64,000 bases of DNA from Gemmatimonadaceae bacterium. GTDB lineage: Bacteria > Latescibacterota > UBA2968 > UBA8231. Under the pieces are notes generated by a model, which did not search any database, was not told the origin of the DNA, and was given only the letters and a program-made list of their open reading frames with translations. Below are positions 48,159 through 57,506 of the stretch, one piece after another. Each line of letters starts with the position of its first letter. The first letter of the stretch is position 1. Both the position numbers and the translations under genes were made by a program. The stretch covers positions 62,001 to 126,000 of the forward strand of contig JAPOZM010000031.1 of assembly GCA_026706075.1 (NCBI GenBank). The letters are read 5' to 3'.

Positions 48159-48693
48159 CGCCCTGAACCGCCGTCGGCCCCCAGGGCAGGGCGGCTGCGT
48201 ACACAGCGTAGTGACGCCGCGAGAACAGGGCGAAGAGGACGCGCTCCGGCAGGTGGTGCCCCGCCAGGTGCTCCCGCACCGCCTCGACGGCCACCGCGCA
48301 CCCCTCCTCCACCGGGTACCGGTAGACTCCGCAGCTGATGGCCGGAAAGGCGACGCTGGCGAGTCCGTGAGCCGTTGCCAGGGCGAGGCTGTTGCGGTAG
48401 CAGGCGGCCAGCAGCTCCGGGTCCCGGGCGGACCCGGTGTACACAGGCCCCACCGTGTGGATCACGCGCCGCGCCGGCAGCCGGTAGCCGCCGGTGATGC
48501 GGGCCTCGCCCGTCGGACAGCCTCCGAGGGCGCGGCACTCGGCGAGCAACTCCGGCCCCGCGGCCCGGTGGATGGCGCCGTCGACGCCGCCGCCGCCGAG
48601 GAGGCTCTCGTTGGCGGCGTTGACGATGGCGTCCACGGCGAGGGTGGTGATGTCTCCCAGGAAGAGCTCGATCCGGTCCTTCAGGCTACACAC
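48133..48693 (-). CDS. Macrodomain protein (O-acetyl-ADP-ribose deacetylase-like)
   Basis: 186 residues from a GTG inside the 3' end of the GT2 gene (11-base overlap). GDITTLAVDAIVNAANESLLG (about 12-32) and GGGVDGAIHRAAGPEL (about 33-48) form the ADP-ribose-binding loop with the catalytic-type Asn and Asp. GEARITGGYRLPARRVIHTVGP and FPAISCGVYRYP complete the MacroD-type pattern. Such enzymes remove ADP-ribose from proteins or deacetylate O-acetyl-ADP-ribose. Its 3' end overlaps DUF1854 on the opposite strand. Confidence 0.93.
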   Translation of the reverse strand: MCSLKDRIELFLGDITTLAVDAIVNAANESLLGGGGVDGAIHRAAGPELLAECRALGGCPTGEARITGGYRLPARRVIHTVGPVYTGSARDPELLAACYRNSLALATAHGLASVAFPAISCGVYRYPVEEGCAVAVEAVREHLAGHHLPERVLFALFSRRHYAVYAAALPWGPTAVQGVRGRRPRA

Positions 48694-49700
48694 AGGTAGT
48701 CCTCTACCTCCATCAGACCCATATCGGCCAGCTGGTCCCGGATCAGGGCCCGCGCCCCCCGGGAGGCCACTGCCGCCAGCAGGATCGGCCGTCGTTGCGA
48801 GGACCAGCACGCCATCAACTCCCCGGCGGCCAGGACCGGCACGCCGCGCAGGGTGCCGCCGATCCTGTGGGGGGCGACGTCGATGAAGCAGACCGGCTCA
48901 TGGCCCGCCCGGATCAGGTGCTTGGAGAGCCGCCGCCCCGTGCGCCCGGCGCCCCAGATCACCAGCCCGTCCCGATCCCGCAGGGGACCGCGGGCGAGGT
49001 AGTGGGCCTTGGCGCGCAGGAAGTTCTCCACCGAGTAGCGGCCATCGGTGCGAGTCGCGCGGCCGGGGTGGTCGCGCCATCGCAGCAGGGGCGCCGCCAC
49101 CTTGGCGAAACGCCGGCCGGCGGCGTGGTATCGCAGCCACAGATCGTAGTCCTCCGCCCAGCCGCGCTCCTCGTAGGCGCCGAGGGCCAGCAACTCCTCG
49201 CGCCGCAGCAGCGCCGACGGATGGGCGATGGGGCTCTCGATGAAGATCTCGCGGCAGATCTCCTCGTGGCAGAGCAGGGAGTTCTGCCACTCCGCGTACA
49301 GGCGGAAGCCCTCCGCCACCTCTCCCTCCGTGGAGAACACCTCCACCTGCGTGCCGACGACGCTCACGTCGCCGTCGGCCTCGGCGATCTCGAGCTGCCC
49401 TTCAAGGCGTTCCGGCCGGCACAGGTCGTCGGCGTCCATGCGCGCCACGTAGCGGCCCCGGCACTCGGCCAGTCCCCGGTTGAGGGCCGCCAGGAGGCCG
49501 GCGTGACCGATCCGCAGAACCCGCAGGCGGGGGTCGCCGCGAGACTCGAGCAGGGCCGCCGTGCCGTCCGTCGATCCGTCGTCGACGACGACGACCTCGT
49601 GGTCCCTCTCCGTCTGCTCCTCCAGGCTGTCGAGGGCCCCTGCGAGAGTGGCGCCGCTGTTGCGGGTGGGCAGGAGGAAGGAGACGAGGGGCGTCGACAT
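48681..49700 (-). CDS. GT2 glycosyltransferase with C-terminal Rossmann-like domain
   Basis: 339 residues. The N-terminal GT-A domain has FLLPTRNSGATLAGALDSL, VVVDDGSTDGT (about 37-47), the DAD metal motif (ARMDADDLCRPERL) and WAEDYDLWLRYHAAG as acceptor-side ED motif. After about residue 240 comes DGLVIWGAGRTGRRLSKHLI, a Rossmann-like nucleotide-binding region like those of CoA-binding or FlaA1-type enzymes. This appended domain is uncommon for family 2. Product probably a surface polysaccharide; acceptor unknown. Coupled to the macrodomain gene. Confidence 0.88.
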   Translation of the reverse strand: MSTPLVSFLLPTRNSGATLAGALDSLEEQTERDHEVVVVDDGSTDGTAALLESRGDPRLRVLRIGHAGLLAALNRGLAECRGRYVARMDADDLCRPERLEGQLEIAEADGDVSVVGTQVEVFSTEGEVAEGFRLYAEWQNSLLCHEEICREIFIESPIAHPSALLRREELLALGAYEERGWAEDYDLWLRYHAAGRRFAKVAAPLLRWRDHPGRATRTDGRYSVENFLRAKAHYLARGPLRDRDGLVIWGAGRTGRRLSKHLIRAGHEPVCFIDVAPHRIGGTLRGVPVLAAGELMACWSSQRRPILLAAVASRGARALIRDQLADMGLMEVEDYLCVA

Positions 49701-49769
49701 GCCATGACCCTTGACAGTGGCGAATGGTAACCGTGCTTACCACGGCACGCTACCAGACCGGGACCAGGG

Positions 49770-50531
49770 ATGATTCACCTCAAGTCAGCCGCCGAGATCG
49801 AGCGGATCCGGGCCAGCTGCCGCATCGCTGCCGAGGCCATGGACCTCGTGGGCGGCGCCATCGCCCCGGGGGTCACCACGGCGCGCCTCGACCGCATCGC
49901 CGACGACCACATCCGACGGCGGGGCGGTATCGCCAGCGCCAAGGGATACCGCGGCTACCCGGGCAGCATCTGTGTCTCCGTCAACGAGGAGGTCGTCCAC
50001 GGGATCCCGGGGCGCCGCCGGCTGCAGGCCGGAGACATCCTCTCCGTGGACATCGCCGTGCGCAAGGACGGCTATCACGGCGACATGAACGTCTCTTTCG
50101 CCGTGGGCGAGGTCGACCCCGAGGCCTGCGATCTGATGGAGACGACCCGCCAGGGGATGGAAGCGGGCCTGGAGGCCACCATCGCCGGCGCCCGCCTGGG
50201 CGACGTGGGGCACCGCATCCAGCGGCTCGTCGAGGGGCGGGGCTACTCGGTGGTCCGCGACTACTGCGGCCACGGCATCGGCCGCGCCTTCCACGAGGAG
50301 CCGCAACTGCTGCACTTCGGTGAGCCCAACCAGGGCCGCCGTCTGGAGCCGGGCACCGTCCTCACGGTGGAGCCCATGGTCAACGCGGGAGCTCCGGAGG
50401 TTCGCGTCCTCGACGACCAGTGGACGGCCGTCACCGTCGACGGCTCTCTGTCGAGCCAGTTCGAGCACACCGTGGCGATCACCGACGACGGACCCGACGT
50501 GTTGTCCCGCTTCGACGACCTGGCCTTCTGA
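49770..50531 (+). CDS. map: Methionine aminopeptidase, type I
   Basis: 253 residues, ATG after a GGGA. The five metal ligands are all present: Asp94 and Asp105 (SVDIAVRKDGYHGDM), His168 (CGHGIGRAFHEEP), Glu201 (LTVEPMV) and Glu232 (QFEHTVAIT); His77 is the catalytic histidine. It removes the initiator methionine from new proteins. Single-gene unit between the divergent GT2 gene and a small protein gene; the 69-base divergent gap has TTGACA at 49711 and nested inverted repeats around 49726-49750. Confidence 0.97.
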   Translation: MIHLKSAAEIERIRASCRIAAEAMDLVGGAIAPGVTTARLDRIADDHIRRRGGIASAKGYRGYPGSICVSVNEEVVHGIPGRRRLQAGDILSVDIAVRKDGYHGDMNVSFAVGEVDPEACDLMETTRQGMEAGLEATIAGARLGDVGHRIQRLVEGRGYSVVRDYCGHGIGRAFHEEPQLLHFGEPNQGRRLEPGTVLTVEPMVNAGAPEVRVLDDQWTAVTVDGSLSSQFEHTVAITDDGPDVLSRFDDLAF

Positions 50532-50545
50532 GCAGCCCCCCTCCG

Positions 50546-50573
50546 TTGCGCAGGCTGCGGGGCGCCGTACTTT
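50546..50573 (+). promoter_or_regulatory. Promoter of the 92-residue protein gene
   Basis: TTGCGC (50546-50551), 16-base spacer, TACTTT (50568-50573), 41 bases before the ATG at 50615 and after the map stop. Confidence 0.5.
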
Positions 50574-50614
50574 ATCGAGTTTCCCGCCCCCGAAAAAGAA
50601 GAAGAGACGGACCG

Positions 50615-50893
50615 ATGGCCAAGAGCACCAACAGCCGCGACGACGACTCGACCGACTTCGGATTCGACCCCGGCTCGCAGCGCGAGCTCGAGGTGGAAGA
50701 CACCTGCTGCGTCTCCGGCGACGAGGTCTCCTCCAGCTTCTGCCGCTTCCCCGACTACCGCCGCGGCACCATGATGGTCATGTCGAAGGGGATCGCCCTT
50801 CAGCAGTTGCGCAAGGGCACCACCCTGGAGACCTTCAGGAAGGTCCTCGTCAAGCGTCACGGCAAGAGAGAGCTCCAGGACTACAAGAGCTGA
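50615..50893 (+). CDS. Small acidic Cys-containing protein of unknown function
   Basis: 92 residues with a purine-rich leader (AAGAAGAAGAGACGG) and its own promoter. The first half is acidic and disordered-looking (RDDDSTDFGFDPGSQRELE). A short Cys-bearing strand CCVSGDEVSSSFCRF (about 31-45) follows, then RGTMMVMSKGIALQQLRKGT and a basic tail. The two cysteine sites might bind metal or form a disulfide, but no known zinc motif is complete. No membrane segment or signal peptide. I do not recognise the family. Confidence 0.6.
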   Translation: MAKSTNSRDDDSTDFGFDPGSQRELEVEDTCCVSGDEVSSSFCRFPDYRRGTMMVMSKGIALQQLRKGTTLETFRKVLVKRHGKRELQDYKS

Positions 50894-50926
50894 TCCCGCC
50901 CGGCCCGTCCCGGCCTTCCGGGACGG

Positions 50927-51457
50927 TCAGGCGCCGTCGAGCAGCGCCTCCACCTCGGCGGCGAGCACCTCGTAGGGGTCGAGTCCGCGGCCGGGAACCC
51001 CTTGATACAGCTTCACCAGGCGGCCCTCCCGGTCGATCACCGCCGTCGTCGGCACGTACATCAGAAACGGCGCCGAGCCGGCGTAGTCCCTGGCTACCTT
51101 CTGCTCCGCATCCAGGTAGATCGGGTAGTTGATCTCGAAGGTGGAGACGAACCGCTCGATGACGGGCACGATCTGCTCTACCGGTCCGCGGTCGATGGAG
51201 ATGCCGACGACGGCCACCTCCTCGAAGTCCTGCCGCAGCCGGACGAGAGCGGGGATCTCGATGCGGCAGGGCCCACACCAGGTGGCCCAGAAGTTGAGGA
51301 CCACCACCCGGCCCTCGTAGTGCGTCAGGTCGAATCCCTCCACTCCCCCCACGAAGCCGGACTCCGCCTCGGCCCCGCCCTCCGGACCTCCCCCGGTGCA
51401 GGCCCATGCGGCCAGGACCAGGACCGCCAGCCCGATGCGGGAAACCCGGAGTCCCAC
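50927..51457 (-). CDS. TlpA/ResA-type thioredoxin-like lipoprotein
   Basis: 176 residues from the GTG two bases after the dnaE stop. The signal peptide ends AAWAC, lipidating Cys20. The thioredoxin fold has VVVLNFWATWCGPCRIEIPA (51-70) with the WCGPC active site (Cys61, Cys64) and a cis-Pro region YVPTTAVIDREG. Lipid-anchored TlpA/ResA proteins act in the periplasm, reducing disulfides for cytochrome c or copper-site maturation or other substrates. No such partner gene is adjacent. Confidence 0.92.
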   Translation of the reverse strand: MGLRVSRIGLAVLVLAAWACTGGGPEGGAEAESGFVGGVEGFDLTHYEGRVVVLNFWATWCGPCRIEIPALVRLRQDFEEVAVVGISIDRGPVEQIVPVIERFVSTFEINYPIYLDAEQKVARDYAGSAPFLMYVPTTAVIDREGRLVKLYQGVPGRGLDPYEVLAAEVEALLDGA

Positions 51458-51459
51458 TC

Positions 51460-54400
51460 TCAGGCGCGCTGCCCCGCCCGGGGGGGCATGGCCGTGATCC
51501 GCGCCCGCTCCAGCCCGGCGAGGCGGCCCATGGCCTGCAGCAGCTCGTCCGTCGGGTTCACGCGGAGGCTCCGGGAGCGGACGACGGGCTCGCGGCCACC
51601 CGGAGCGGCAGGGGCGCCCCTCAGGTGGACGACGAGGTCGCACTTCCCCCGGTGCTCGCCGCACAGTCGGCGCAGATCGGCCAGCAACTGGTCCGAAACC
51701 GCCTCGTACGGGAGGTCGACGTTTACCGAGCGCGTCAGCCGCTCCCGGCCCTGGTCCATCGGCGCGGCACCCTCGGCCTGCACCGTCATGACGCCGTTGC
51801 GGCGGTTGAGACGGCCCTCGACGAGGACCACCGCGTCCTGCACGACCAGGTCGCGGCATCTGTCGTAGGCGTCGGAGAAGAACACGACCTCGGCCTTGCC
51901 CGAGAGGTCCTCGAGGGTGACGAAGGCCATCGCCTTCCCGCGGCGGTCGCTCGAAGGGCTGACGCGGCTGACGAGACCGCCGACGCGCACCGGATCCCCG
52001 TCCTGACGGCCGTCGATCTCCAAGAGGGATGTGGCGAAGTAGGCCAGATCCTTCTCGAAGCGGGTCAGAGGATGGCTGGAGACGTAGAACCCGAGCAGCT
52101 CCTTCTCGTTGGAGAGCCGCTCCGTCTCGGTCCACTCCGGCACGTCCGGCAGCGCCGGCTGGTGCTCCATCTCCAGCGCCGAGTCGCCGCCGAAGAGGCT
52201 GATCTGGCCGCGGCGGCGCTCGTCCTGCACCGCCTGGGCGTTGCGCATGGCCCGCTCCAGGGCCTCGAGGAGCTGCGCCCGGTGGCCTCCCAGGCTGTCG
52301 CAGGCGCCGGCGGCGATCAGGCTCTCCACCACGCGCCGGTTGACGGCGCCCAGGTCGAGGCGCTCGCAGAACTCGTAGAGATCCTTCGAGGGACCGTGCT
52401 CGCCGCGGCCGTCGACGATCGACCCAGCCGCGGCGGCGCCGACGTTCTTGATCGCCGCCAGGCCGAAGCGGATGCCGAGGTCGCTGGGCACGAAGTTGAC
52501 GGAGCTCTCGTTGACGTCGGGCGGAAGCACCGGGATCTCCATGCGCCGGCACTCGTCGAGGAGTATGGTGAGCCGGTCGGTGTTGTTGCGGTCCGTGGTC
52601 AGGCTCGCCGCCATGTACTCCCTGGGGTAGTGGGCCTTGAGGTAGGCGTTCCGGTAGGCCACCTCCGAGTAGCTGGCCGAGTGGGACTTGTTGAAGCCGT
52701 ACCCGGAGAACACCTCGATGTCGGACCAGATCTTCTCCGCCGTCCTGGGGTCGACTCCCCTGTCAGCCGCCCCCTCGGCGAAGTCCTGCCTGTACTTCTC
52801 CATCACCTCCGGCCGCTTCTGTCCCATCGCCTTGCGGATGCCGTCCGCCTGGCCGAGGGTGAAGCCCGACAGGTCGCGGCAGATGCGCTGCACCTGCTCC
52901 TGGTAGGTGATGATGCCGTAGGTCTCCCTCAGGATCGGCTTGAGGATGGGGTGGTCGTAGTCGACCGCCTCGGCCCCCTGGCGGCGGGCCACGTAGGCAG
53001 GGATGCGCTGCATCGGCCCCGGCCGGTAGAGGGCGTTCATGGCGATCACGTCCTCGATGCTGTCCGGCTTGAGCTGGCGCAGGTAATCGCGCATGCCCGG
53101 GCTCTCGAACTGGAAGACGCCCACCGTCTCGCCGCGGCTGAAGAGGTCGAAGGTGGGCTCGTCGTCCCAGGGGATGGAGTACAGGTCGAAGCCGGGCTCC
53201 CGCTGGCGGATGAGACGCACGGCCTCGTCCATCAGGGAGAGCTCCTTCAACCCCAGGATGTCCATCTTCAGCAGGCCCACGTCCTTGCACGTGTCGCCGT
53301 CGAACTGGGTGGTGACGGTGCCGTCCTTCGGCGCCCGGTAGAGGGGCACGTAGTCGGTCAGCCGGGAGGGGGCGATGATCACGGCGCAGGCGTGGACAGA
53401 GGCGTGGCGCGCCAGGCCCTCGAGCTTGCGGGAGTACTCGATCAGCTGTCCCGGCTCGCCCTCGGTCTCGGCCATCTGCTTCAGCTCGGGTTCCCGCTTG
53501 ATGGCCTCGTCGAGGGTGATCTTCAGCTCCCCCGGGATCAGCTTGGCGATGCGGTCCACCTCGCCGAAGGGCATGCCCAGGACCCGCCCCACGTCGCGGA
53601 CCACCGCCTTGGCCCCCATGGTGCCGAAGGTGATCACCTGCGAGACGTTCTCCTCGCCGTACTTCTCGACCACGTAGCGCACGACCTTGTCCCGGCCCGT
53701 GTCGGCGAAGTCGATGTCGATGTCGGGCGGCTCGATGCGCTCGGGATTGAGAAAGCGCTCGAAGAGCAGCTTGTGGCGGATCGGGTCCGTGTCGGTGATG
53801 CCGAGGCAGTAGGAGACCAGGCACCCGGCGGCGGACCCGCGCCCCGGGCCGACGGTAACGCCGCTCTCGCGGGCGTGGTGCACGAAGTCCCAGACGATGA
53901 GGAAGTAGCTGGAGAAGCCCTCCTTGGTGATCACCTCCATCTCGTAGTCGAGGCGCTGCTGGACCTCGGGAACGACCTCGGGGTAGCGCCGTTCGAGACC
54001 GTCCTGGGCGAGATGGCGCAGGTACTCGCCGCTGGACTCGAACTCGGAGGGGATGGGAAATCCGGGCATGAGGGAGCGGCCCGAATCCAGGTCCAGCTCC
54101 ACCCGGCACTTCTCGGCGATGGCGAGGGTGTTCTCGATCGCCCCGGGCAGGTCCGCGAAGAGCTCCTGCATCTCCCCCGGGCTCTTCATGTAGAGTCCCG
54201 AGGGATAGCACATCCTGTCGGAATCGGAGAGGCTCTTTCCCGTCTGGATGCACACCAGGGCGTCGTGGGCGGCGTGGTCGTCGGCGCGCAGGAAGTGGAA
54301 GTCGTTGGTCGCCACCAGGGGCACGCCGAGCTTGCGGTGCAGGTGCAGGAGCCCGTCGTTGACCTTGGCCTCGGCCTCGATCCCGTGCCGCTGGATCTCC

Positions 54401-54927
54401 AGGTAGTAATCGTCCCCGAAGATCTCCATGTACTCCCGGGCCGCGGCCTCGGCCTGATCCACCCCCTCCTCCTGGATCAGGTGGGCCACCTCCCCCGAGA
54501 TGCAGGCGGACATGCAGACCAGCCCCTCGCCGTGCTGCCGCAGGAGCTGCTTGTCGACGCGCGGATTGTAGTAGAATCCCTCGGTGTACCCCTTGGAGAC
54601 GAGCTGGATGAGGTTCTGCCAGCCCGCGGCGTCCTTGGCCAGCAGGATGAGATGGTTGGAGCCGTGGGCCAGGCCGCGGGCGCCGGTGCGGTCGTGGCGG
54701 CTGCCGATGGCCACGTAGACCTCGCACCCGAAGATCGGCCGGATGCCGGCGTCGGTGCAGGCCCGGTGGTGGGCTATGGCGCCGAAGAGGTTGCCGTGGT
54801 CGGTGACGGCCAGGGCGGGCATGCCGGCCTCGGCGGCCCCGGCCGCCATGGCGTCGATGGCGCAGCCGCCGTCGAGGAGGCTGTACTCGCTGTGTCCGTG
54901 GAGGTGGACGAACTCGGCGCTGGCCAT
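51460..54927 (-). CDS. dnaE: DNA polymerase III alpha subunit
   Basis: 1155 residues from ATG 54927; an upstream extension to 55011 is not typical. The N-terminal PHP domain begins FVHLHGHSEYSLLDG, then VTDHGNLFGA. The catalytic Asp pair lies in PPDIDIDFADTGRDKVV (about 380-396), followed by GRGSAAGCLVSYCLGITD, the helix-hairpin-helix region and an OB-fold near the C-terminus (about 950-1040). The PHP and catalytic residues appear intact. It is the main replicative polymerase. A TTGACG-17-TAGGTT promoter precedes it. No intein or split. Confidence 0.97.
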   Translation of the reverse strand: MASAEFVHLHGHSEYSLLDGGCAIDAMAAGAAEAGMPALAVTDHGNLFGAIAHHRACTDAGIRPIFGCEVYVAIGSRHDRTGARGLAHGSNHLILLAKDAAGWQNLIQLVSKGYTEGFYYNPRVDKQLLRQHGEGLVCMSACISGEVAHLIQEEGVDQAEAAAREYMEIFGDDYYLEIQRHGIEAEAKVNDGLLHLHRKLGVPLVATNDFHFLRADDHAAHDALVCIQTGKSLSDSDRMCYPSGLYMKSPGEMQELFADLPGAIENTLAIAEKCRVELDLDSGRSLMPGFPIPSEFESSGEYLRHLAQDGLERRYPEVVPEVQQRLDYEMEVITKEGFSSYFLIVWDFVHHARESGVTVGPGRGSAAGCLVSYCLGITDTDPIRHKLLFERFLNPERIEPPDIDIDFADTGRDKVVRYVVEKYGEENVSQVITFGTMGAKAVVRDVGRVLGMPFGEVDRIAKLIPGELKITLDEAIKREPELKQMAETEGEPGQLIEYSRKLEGLARHASVHACAVIIAPSRLTDYVPLYRAPKDGTVTTQFDGDTCKDVGLLKMDILGLKELSLMDEAVRLIRQREPGFDLYSIPWDDEPTFDLFSRGETVGVFQFESPGMRDYLRQLKPDSIEDVIAMNALYRPGPMQRIPAYVARRQGAEAVDYDHPILKPILRETYGIITYQEQVQRICRDLSGFTLGQADGIRKAMGQKRPEVMEKYRQDFAEGAADRGVDPRTAEKIWSDIEVFSGYGFNKSHSASYSEVAYRNAYLKAHYPREYMAASLTTDRNNTDRLTILLDECRRMEIPVLPPDVNESSVNFVPSDLGIRFGLAAIKNVGAAAAGSIVDGRGEHGPSKDLYEFCERLDLGAVNRRVVESLIAAGACDSLGGHRAQLLEALERAMRNAQAVQDERRRGQISLFGGDSALEMEHQPALPDVPEWTETERLSNEKELLGFYVSSHPLTRFEKDLAYFATSLLEIDGRQDGDPVRVGGLVSRVSPSSDRRGKAMAFVTLEDLSGKAEVVFFSDAYDRCRDLVVQDAVVLVEGRLNRRNGVMTVQAEGAAPMDQGRERLTRSVNVDLPYEAVSDQLLADLRRLCGEHRGKCDLVVHLRGAPAAPGGREPVVRSRSLRVNPTDELLQAMGRLAGLERARITAMPPRAGQRA

Positions 54928-54982
54928 TGGCTCCCGGGCTGCCGTGCGGGCTGCCGGTGACGTGTGAGGGGATGCCCAAGGC

Positions 54983-55011
54983 AACCTATCGGGGGGGCGG
55001 AAGGCCGTCAA
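54983..55011 (-). promoter_or_regulatory. dnaE promoter
   Basis: TTGACG (55011-55006), 17-base spacer, TAGGTT (54988-54983) on the minus strand, about 56 bases before the ATG. Confidence 0.65.
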
Positions 55012-55020
55012 TCGCCGGCG

Positions 55021-55049
55021 TTGCCGCGGCGAGAGAGGGAGTTTCTATT
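55021..55049 (+). promoter_or_regulatory. Probable promoter of the UXS/RND operon
   Basis: TTGCCG (55021-55026), 17-base spacer, TCTATT (55044-55049), 30 bases before the GTG at 55079. A GGAGGAGGA ribosome site follows. Back to back with the dnaE promoter. Confidence 0.5.
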
Positions 55050-55078
55050 ACCGAATCCAGAGCCGGAGGAGGACAATC

Positions 55079-56032
55079 GTGCGCATGCTGATCACCGGGG
55101 GGGCGGGATTCATCGGGTCCCATCTGTGCGACCGGTTCCTCGAGGAGGGCCACCGGGTGGTCGTCATGGACAATCTGCTCACCGGCCGCATCGAGAACCT
55201 CCAGGCCCACAGGAACAACCCCGACTTCGAGTTCATCCACTACGACGTGACCGGGTACCTCCACGTCGACGGCCCTCTCGACTTCATCCTCCACTTCGCC
55301 AGCCCCGCGAGTCCCGCCGACTTCGAGCGCCTCGGGATCCAGATCCTCAAGGTGGGCGCCCTGGGGACCCACAAGACCCTGGGACTCGCGCGCGCCAAGG
55401 GCGCCCGGTTCCTCCTGGCCTCCACCTCCGAGGTCTACGGCGACCCTCTCGTGCACCCCCAGGGCGAGGACTACCGGGGCAACGTCAATCCCGTCGGCCT
55501 CCGCGGTGTCTACGACGAGGCCAAGCGCTTCGCCGAATCGATGGCCATGGCCTACAACAGGTCCCACGGGGTCGACACGCGCATCGCCCGGATCTTCAAC
55601 ACCTACGGCCCGCGCATGCGCCACGACGACGGCCGGGCCATTCCCAACTTCATCACCCAGGCCCTGGCCGGCGACGACGTGACCGTCTACGGCGACGGCC
55701 GCCAGACGCGCAGCATCGGCTACGTGAGCGACCTCGTGGACGGCATCTGCCGCCTCATGCACTCCGACGTGACCACCCCCGTCAACCTCGGCAACCCCTC
55801 CGAGCTGACCATGGAGATCCTGGCGAGGAAGATCATCCACCTCACGGGCAGCCGCAGCCGACTGGACTTTCTGCCCCTCCCCGAGGACGACCCCAAGGTG
55901 CGCCTGCCCGACATCACCAAGGCGCGCGACCTGCTCGGATGGGAGCCGAGGGTTGATCCGGACGAGGGGCTCCGCCGGACGGTGGAGTGGTTCCGGCAAA
56001 CGCCGCCGCCAGGGGCGGAAGATGACCGTTGA
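55079..56032 (+). CDS. UDP-glucuronate decarboxylase (UDP-xylose synthase)-type SDR
   Basis: 317 residues, GTG start after GGAGGAGGA. NAD motif [16 protein letters not shown] (about 74-79), [18 protein letters not shown] and [11 protein letters not shown] with catalytic Tyr145 and Lys149 are the signature of UXS, which converts UDP-glucuronate to UDP-xylose with NAD. The match extends through [20 protein letters not shown]. It supplies a pentose donor for surface glycans. The stop lies 10 bases inside the following outer-membrane factor gene, so both are coupled, an unusual link to an efflux pump. Confidence 0.93.
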   Translation: MRMLITGGAGFIGSHLCDRFLEEGHRVVVMDNLLTGRIENLQAHRNNPDFEFIHYDVTGYLHVDGPLDFILHFASPASPADFERLGIQILKVGALGTHKTLGLARAKGARFLLASTSEVYGDPLVHPQGEDYRGNVNPVGLRGVYDEAKRFAESMAMAYNRSHGVDTRIARIFNTYGPRMRHDDGRAIPNFITQALAGDDVTVYGDGRQTRSIGYVSDLVDGICRLMHSDVTTPVNLGNPSELTMEILARKIIHLTGSRSRLDFLPLPEDDPKVRLPDITKARDLLGWEPRVDPDEGLRRTVEWFRQTPPPGAEDDR

Positions 56033-57506
56033 CCGCGCCGCTCCGGAGGCGGTTCCCCGACCGGGGCCCTCCACCGCCGCGGGGGCCCTCACCCTCGCCT
56101 TGTGGCTGGCCGCCTGCACCTCGGCGCCGCCCTTCGACCCCGCTCCCCCCGTGGCCGTCACCCCCCCGGTGTGGATCGCCGGCGGCGACGGCCCCCCGGC
56201 GGCCGATACCCTGCAGGCGCCGTGGTGGAGCGGCCTGGACGACCCCAACCTCGGCGCCCTCATCGCCGAAGCCCTGGCCTACAACCAGGATCTGGCCGCC
56301 GCCTCCGCCCGGGTGGAGCGCGCCGTTGCCCGGACGCGCATGGCCGGAGCCGGGCGCTGGCCACAGGCAGGCGTCGACGGCCACGCCAACCGCTCGCGCC
56401 GCAACTTCCCCGGCTTCCCCGCCTTCCCGGGCCTGTCCGGCGAGCTGCCGGCCCTGACCACCAGCACCTTCGACGCCGCCTTCAGCGCCAGCTGGGAGGC
56501 CGATCTCTGGGGCCGGCTGCGGGCCGACCAGGCAGCGGCCCTCGCCGAGGCGCAGGCCACCCGCTTCGACCTCGCCGGGGCCCGCCTCTCCCTGGAGTCC
56601 ATGATCGTGCGCGCCTACGCGGCTGCCGCCGAGGCTCGCAGCCAGGCCCGCCTGGCCGAGGCCACGGCCGCCAACCGGCAGCGGGTGAGAGAGCGCATCG
56701 AAGACAGGTACGCCCTCGGCCTGCGCACCTCCCTCGACCTGCGCCTGGCGCGCGCGGAGGCCGCAGGCGCCCGCGGCGCCCTGGCCGAGCGCAGGCTCCA
56801 GCTCGACGCCGCCACCCGCCGGCTCGAGGTCCTCCTCGGGCGCTACCCGGCGGCCGAGCTCGCCGTCGCCGAGGCGCCTCCGGCGGTGACCGGACTCGTG
56901 CCCGCGGGACTGCCCGCCGACCTGGTCCGCCGGCGCCCGGACCTGGCGGCCGCCGAACGCCGCCTGGCGTCGGCCGATCAGCGCCTGGCGTCGGCCCGCC
57001 GGGCCCTCCTGCCCGGCATCCGGCTGACCGGCGGCGGCGGCCGCTCCAGCGAGGAGCTGGCCGACCTGCTCGATGGCGACTTCTCGGTCTGGAGCCTGGT
57101 GGCCAACCTGACCATGCCCCTCTTCCAGGGGGGCCGCCTGCGGGCGCAGGCGGCGGCGGCCGAAGCGGACCGCGAGGCGCTGACGGCCGCCTACGCCGGC
57201 CTGGCGCTGAGCGCCTTCGCCGAGGTCGAGGGGGCCCTGGCAGCCGAAGCCGCCCTGGCCGAGCAGGAGGCGGCCCTGGTGGAGACGGCGGACCAGGCCT
57301 CGGCGGCGGAGTCCCTGGCCGACGTCCGCTACCACCGGGGCCTGGTCGGCCTCATCACCCTCCTCGACGCCCGGCGCCGGGCCTGGGAAGCGCACAGCCG
57401 GCTGCTCACCACGCGGCGTCGGCGCGTCGACGCCCGCGTCGACCTGCACGTCGCCCTGGGCGGCGGTTTCACCCATCCCGCCGCCGGCGCCCCGACCGAT
57501 GAGTAG
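56022..57506 (+). CDS. RND outer-membrane factor lipoprotein (NodT/OprM type)
   Basis: 494 residues. The start overlaps the UXS gene by 11 bases. A signal peptide ends LWLAAC, a lipobox. [20 protein letters not shown] (about 69-88) and [20 protein letters not shown] (about 299-318) are typical of NodT-family factors, with the usual duplicated helical layout. It spans the outer membrane and periplasm and connects with the adaptor encoded next (overlap of 8 bases, including an out-of-frame ATG). Unlike the first pump in this window, no extra N-terminal domain is present. Confidence 0.93.
   Translation: MTVDRAAPEAVPRPGPSTAAGALTLALWLAACTSAPPFDPAPPVAVTPPVWIAGGDGPPAADTLQAPWWSGLDDPNLGALIAEALAYNQDLAAASARVERAVARTRMAGAGRWPQAGVDGHANRSRRNFPGFPAFPGLSGELPALTTSTFDAAFSASWEADLWGRLRADQAAALAEAQATRFDLAGARLSLESMIVRAYAAAAEARSQARLAEATAANRQRVRERIEDRYALGLRTSLDLRLARAEAAGARGALAERRLQLDAATRRLEVLLGRYPAAELAVAEAPPAVTGLVPAGLPADLVRRRPDLAAAERRLASADQRLASARRALLPGIRLTGGGGRSSEELADLLDGDFSVWSLVANLTMPLFQGGRLRAQAAAAEADREALTAAYAGLALSAFAEVEGALAAEAALAEQEAALVETADQASAAESLADVRYHRGLVGLITLLDARRRAWEAHSRLLTTRRRRVDARVDLHVALGGGFTHPAAGAPTDE

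Noticed and set aside
49726..49750. Inverted repeats GGTAA/TTACC and CGTGC/GCACG in the GT2-map gap as an operator
   Set aside because: Arms are only five bases long and mutually overlapping, which is expected by chance often enough; no -10 box fits beside them.
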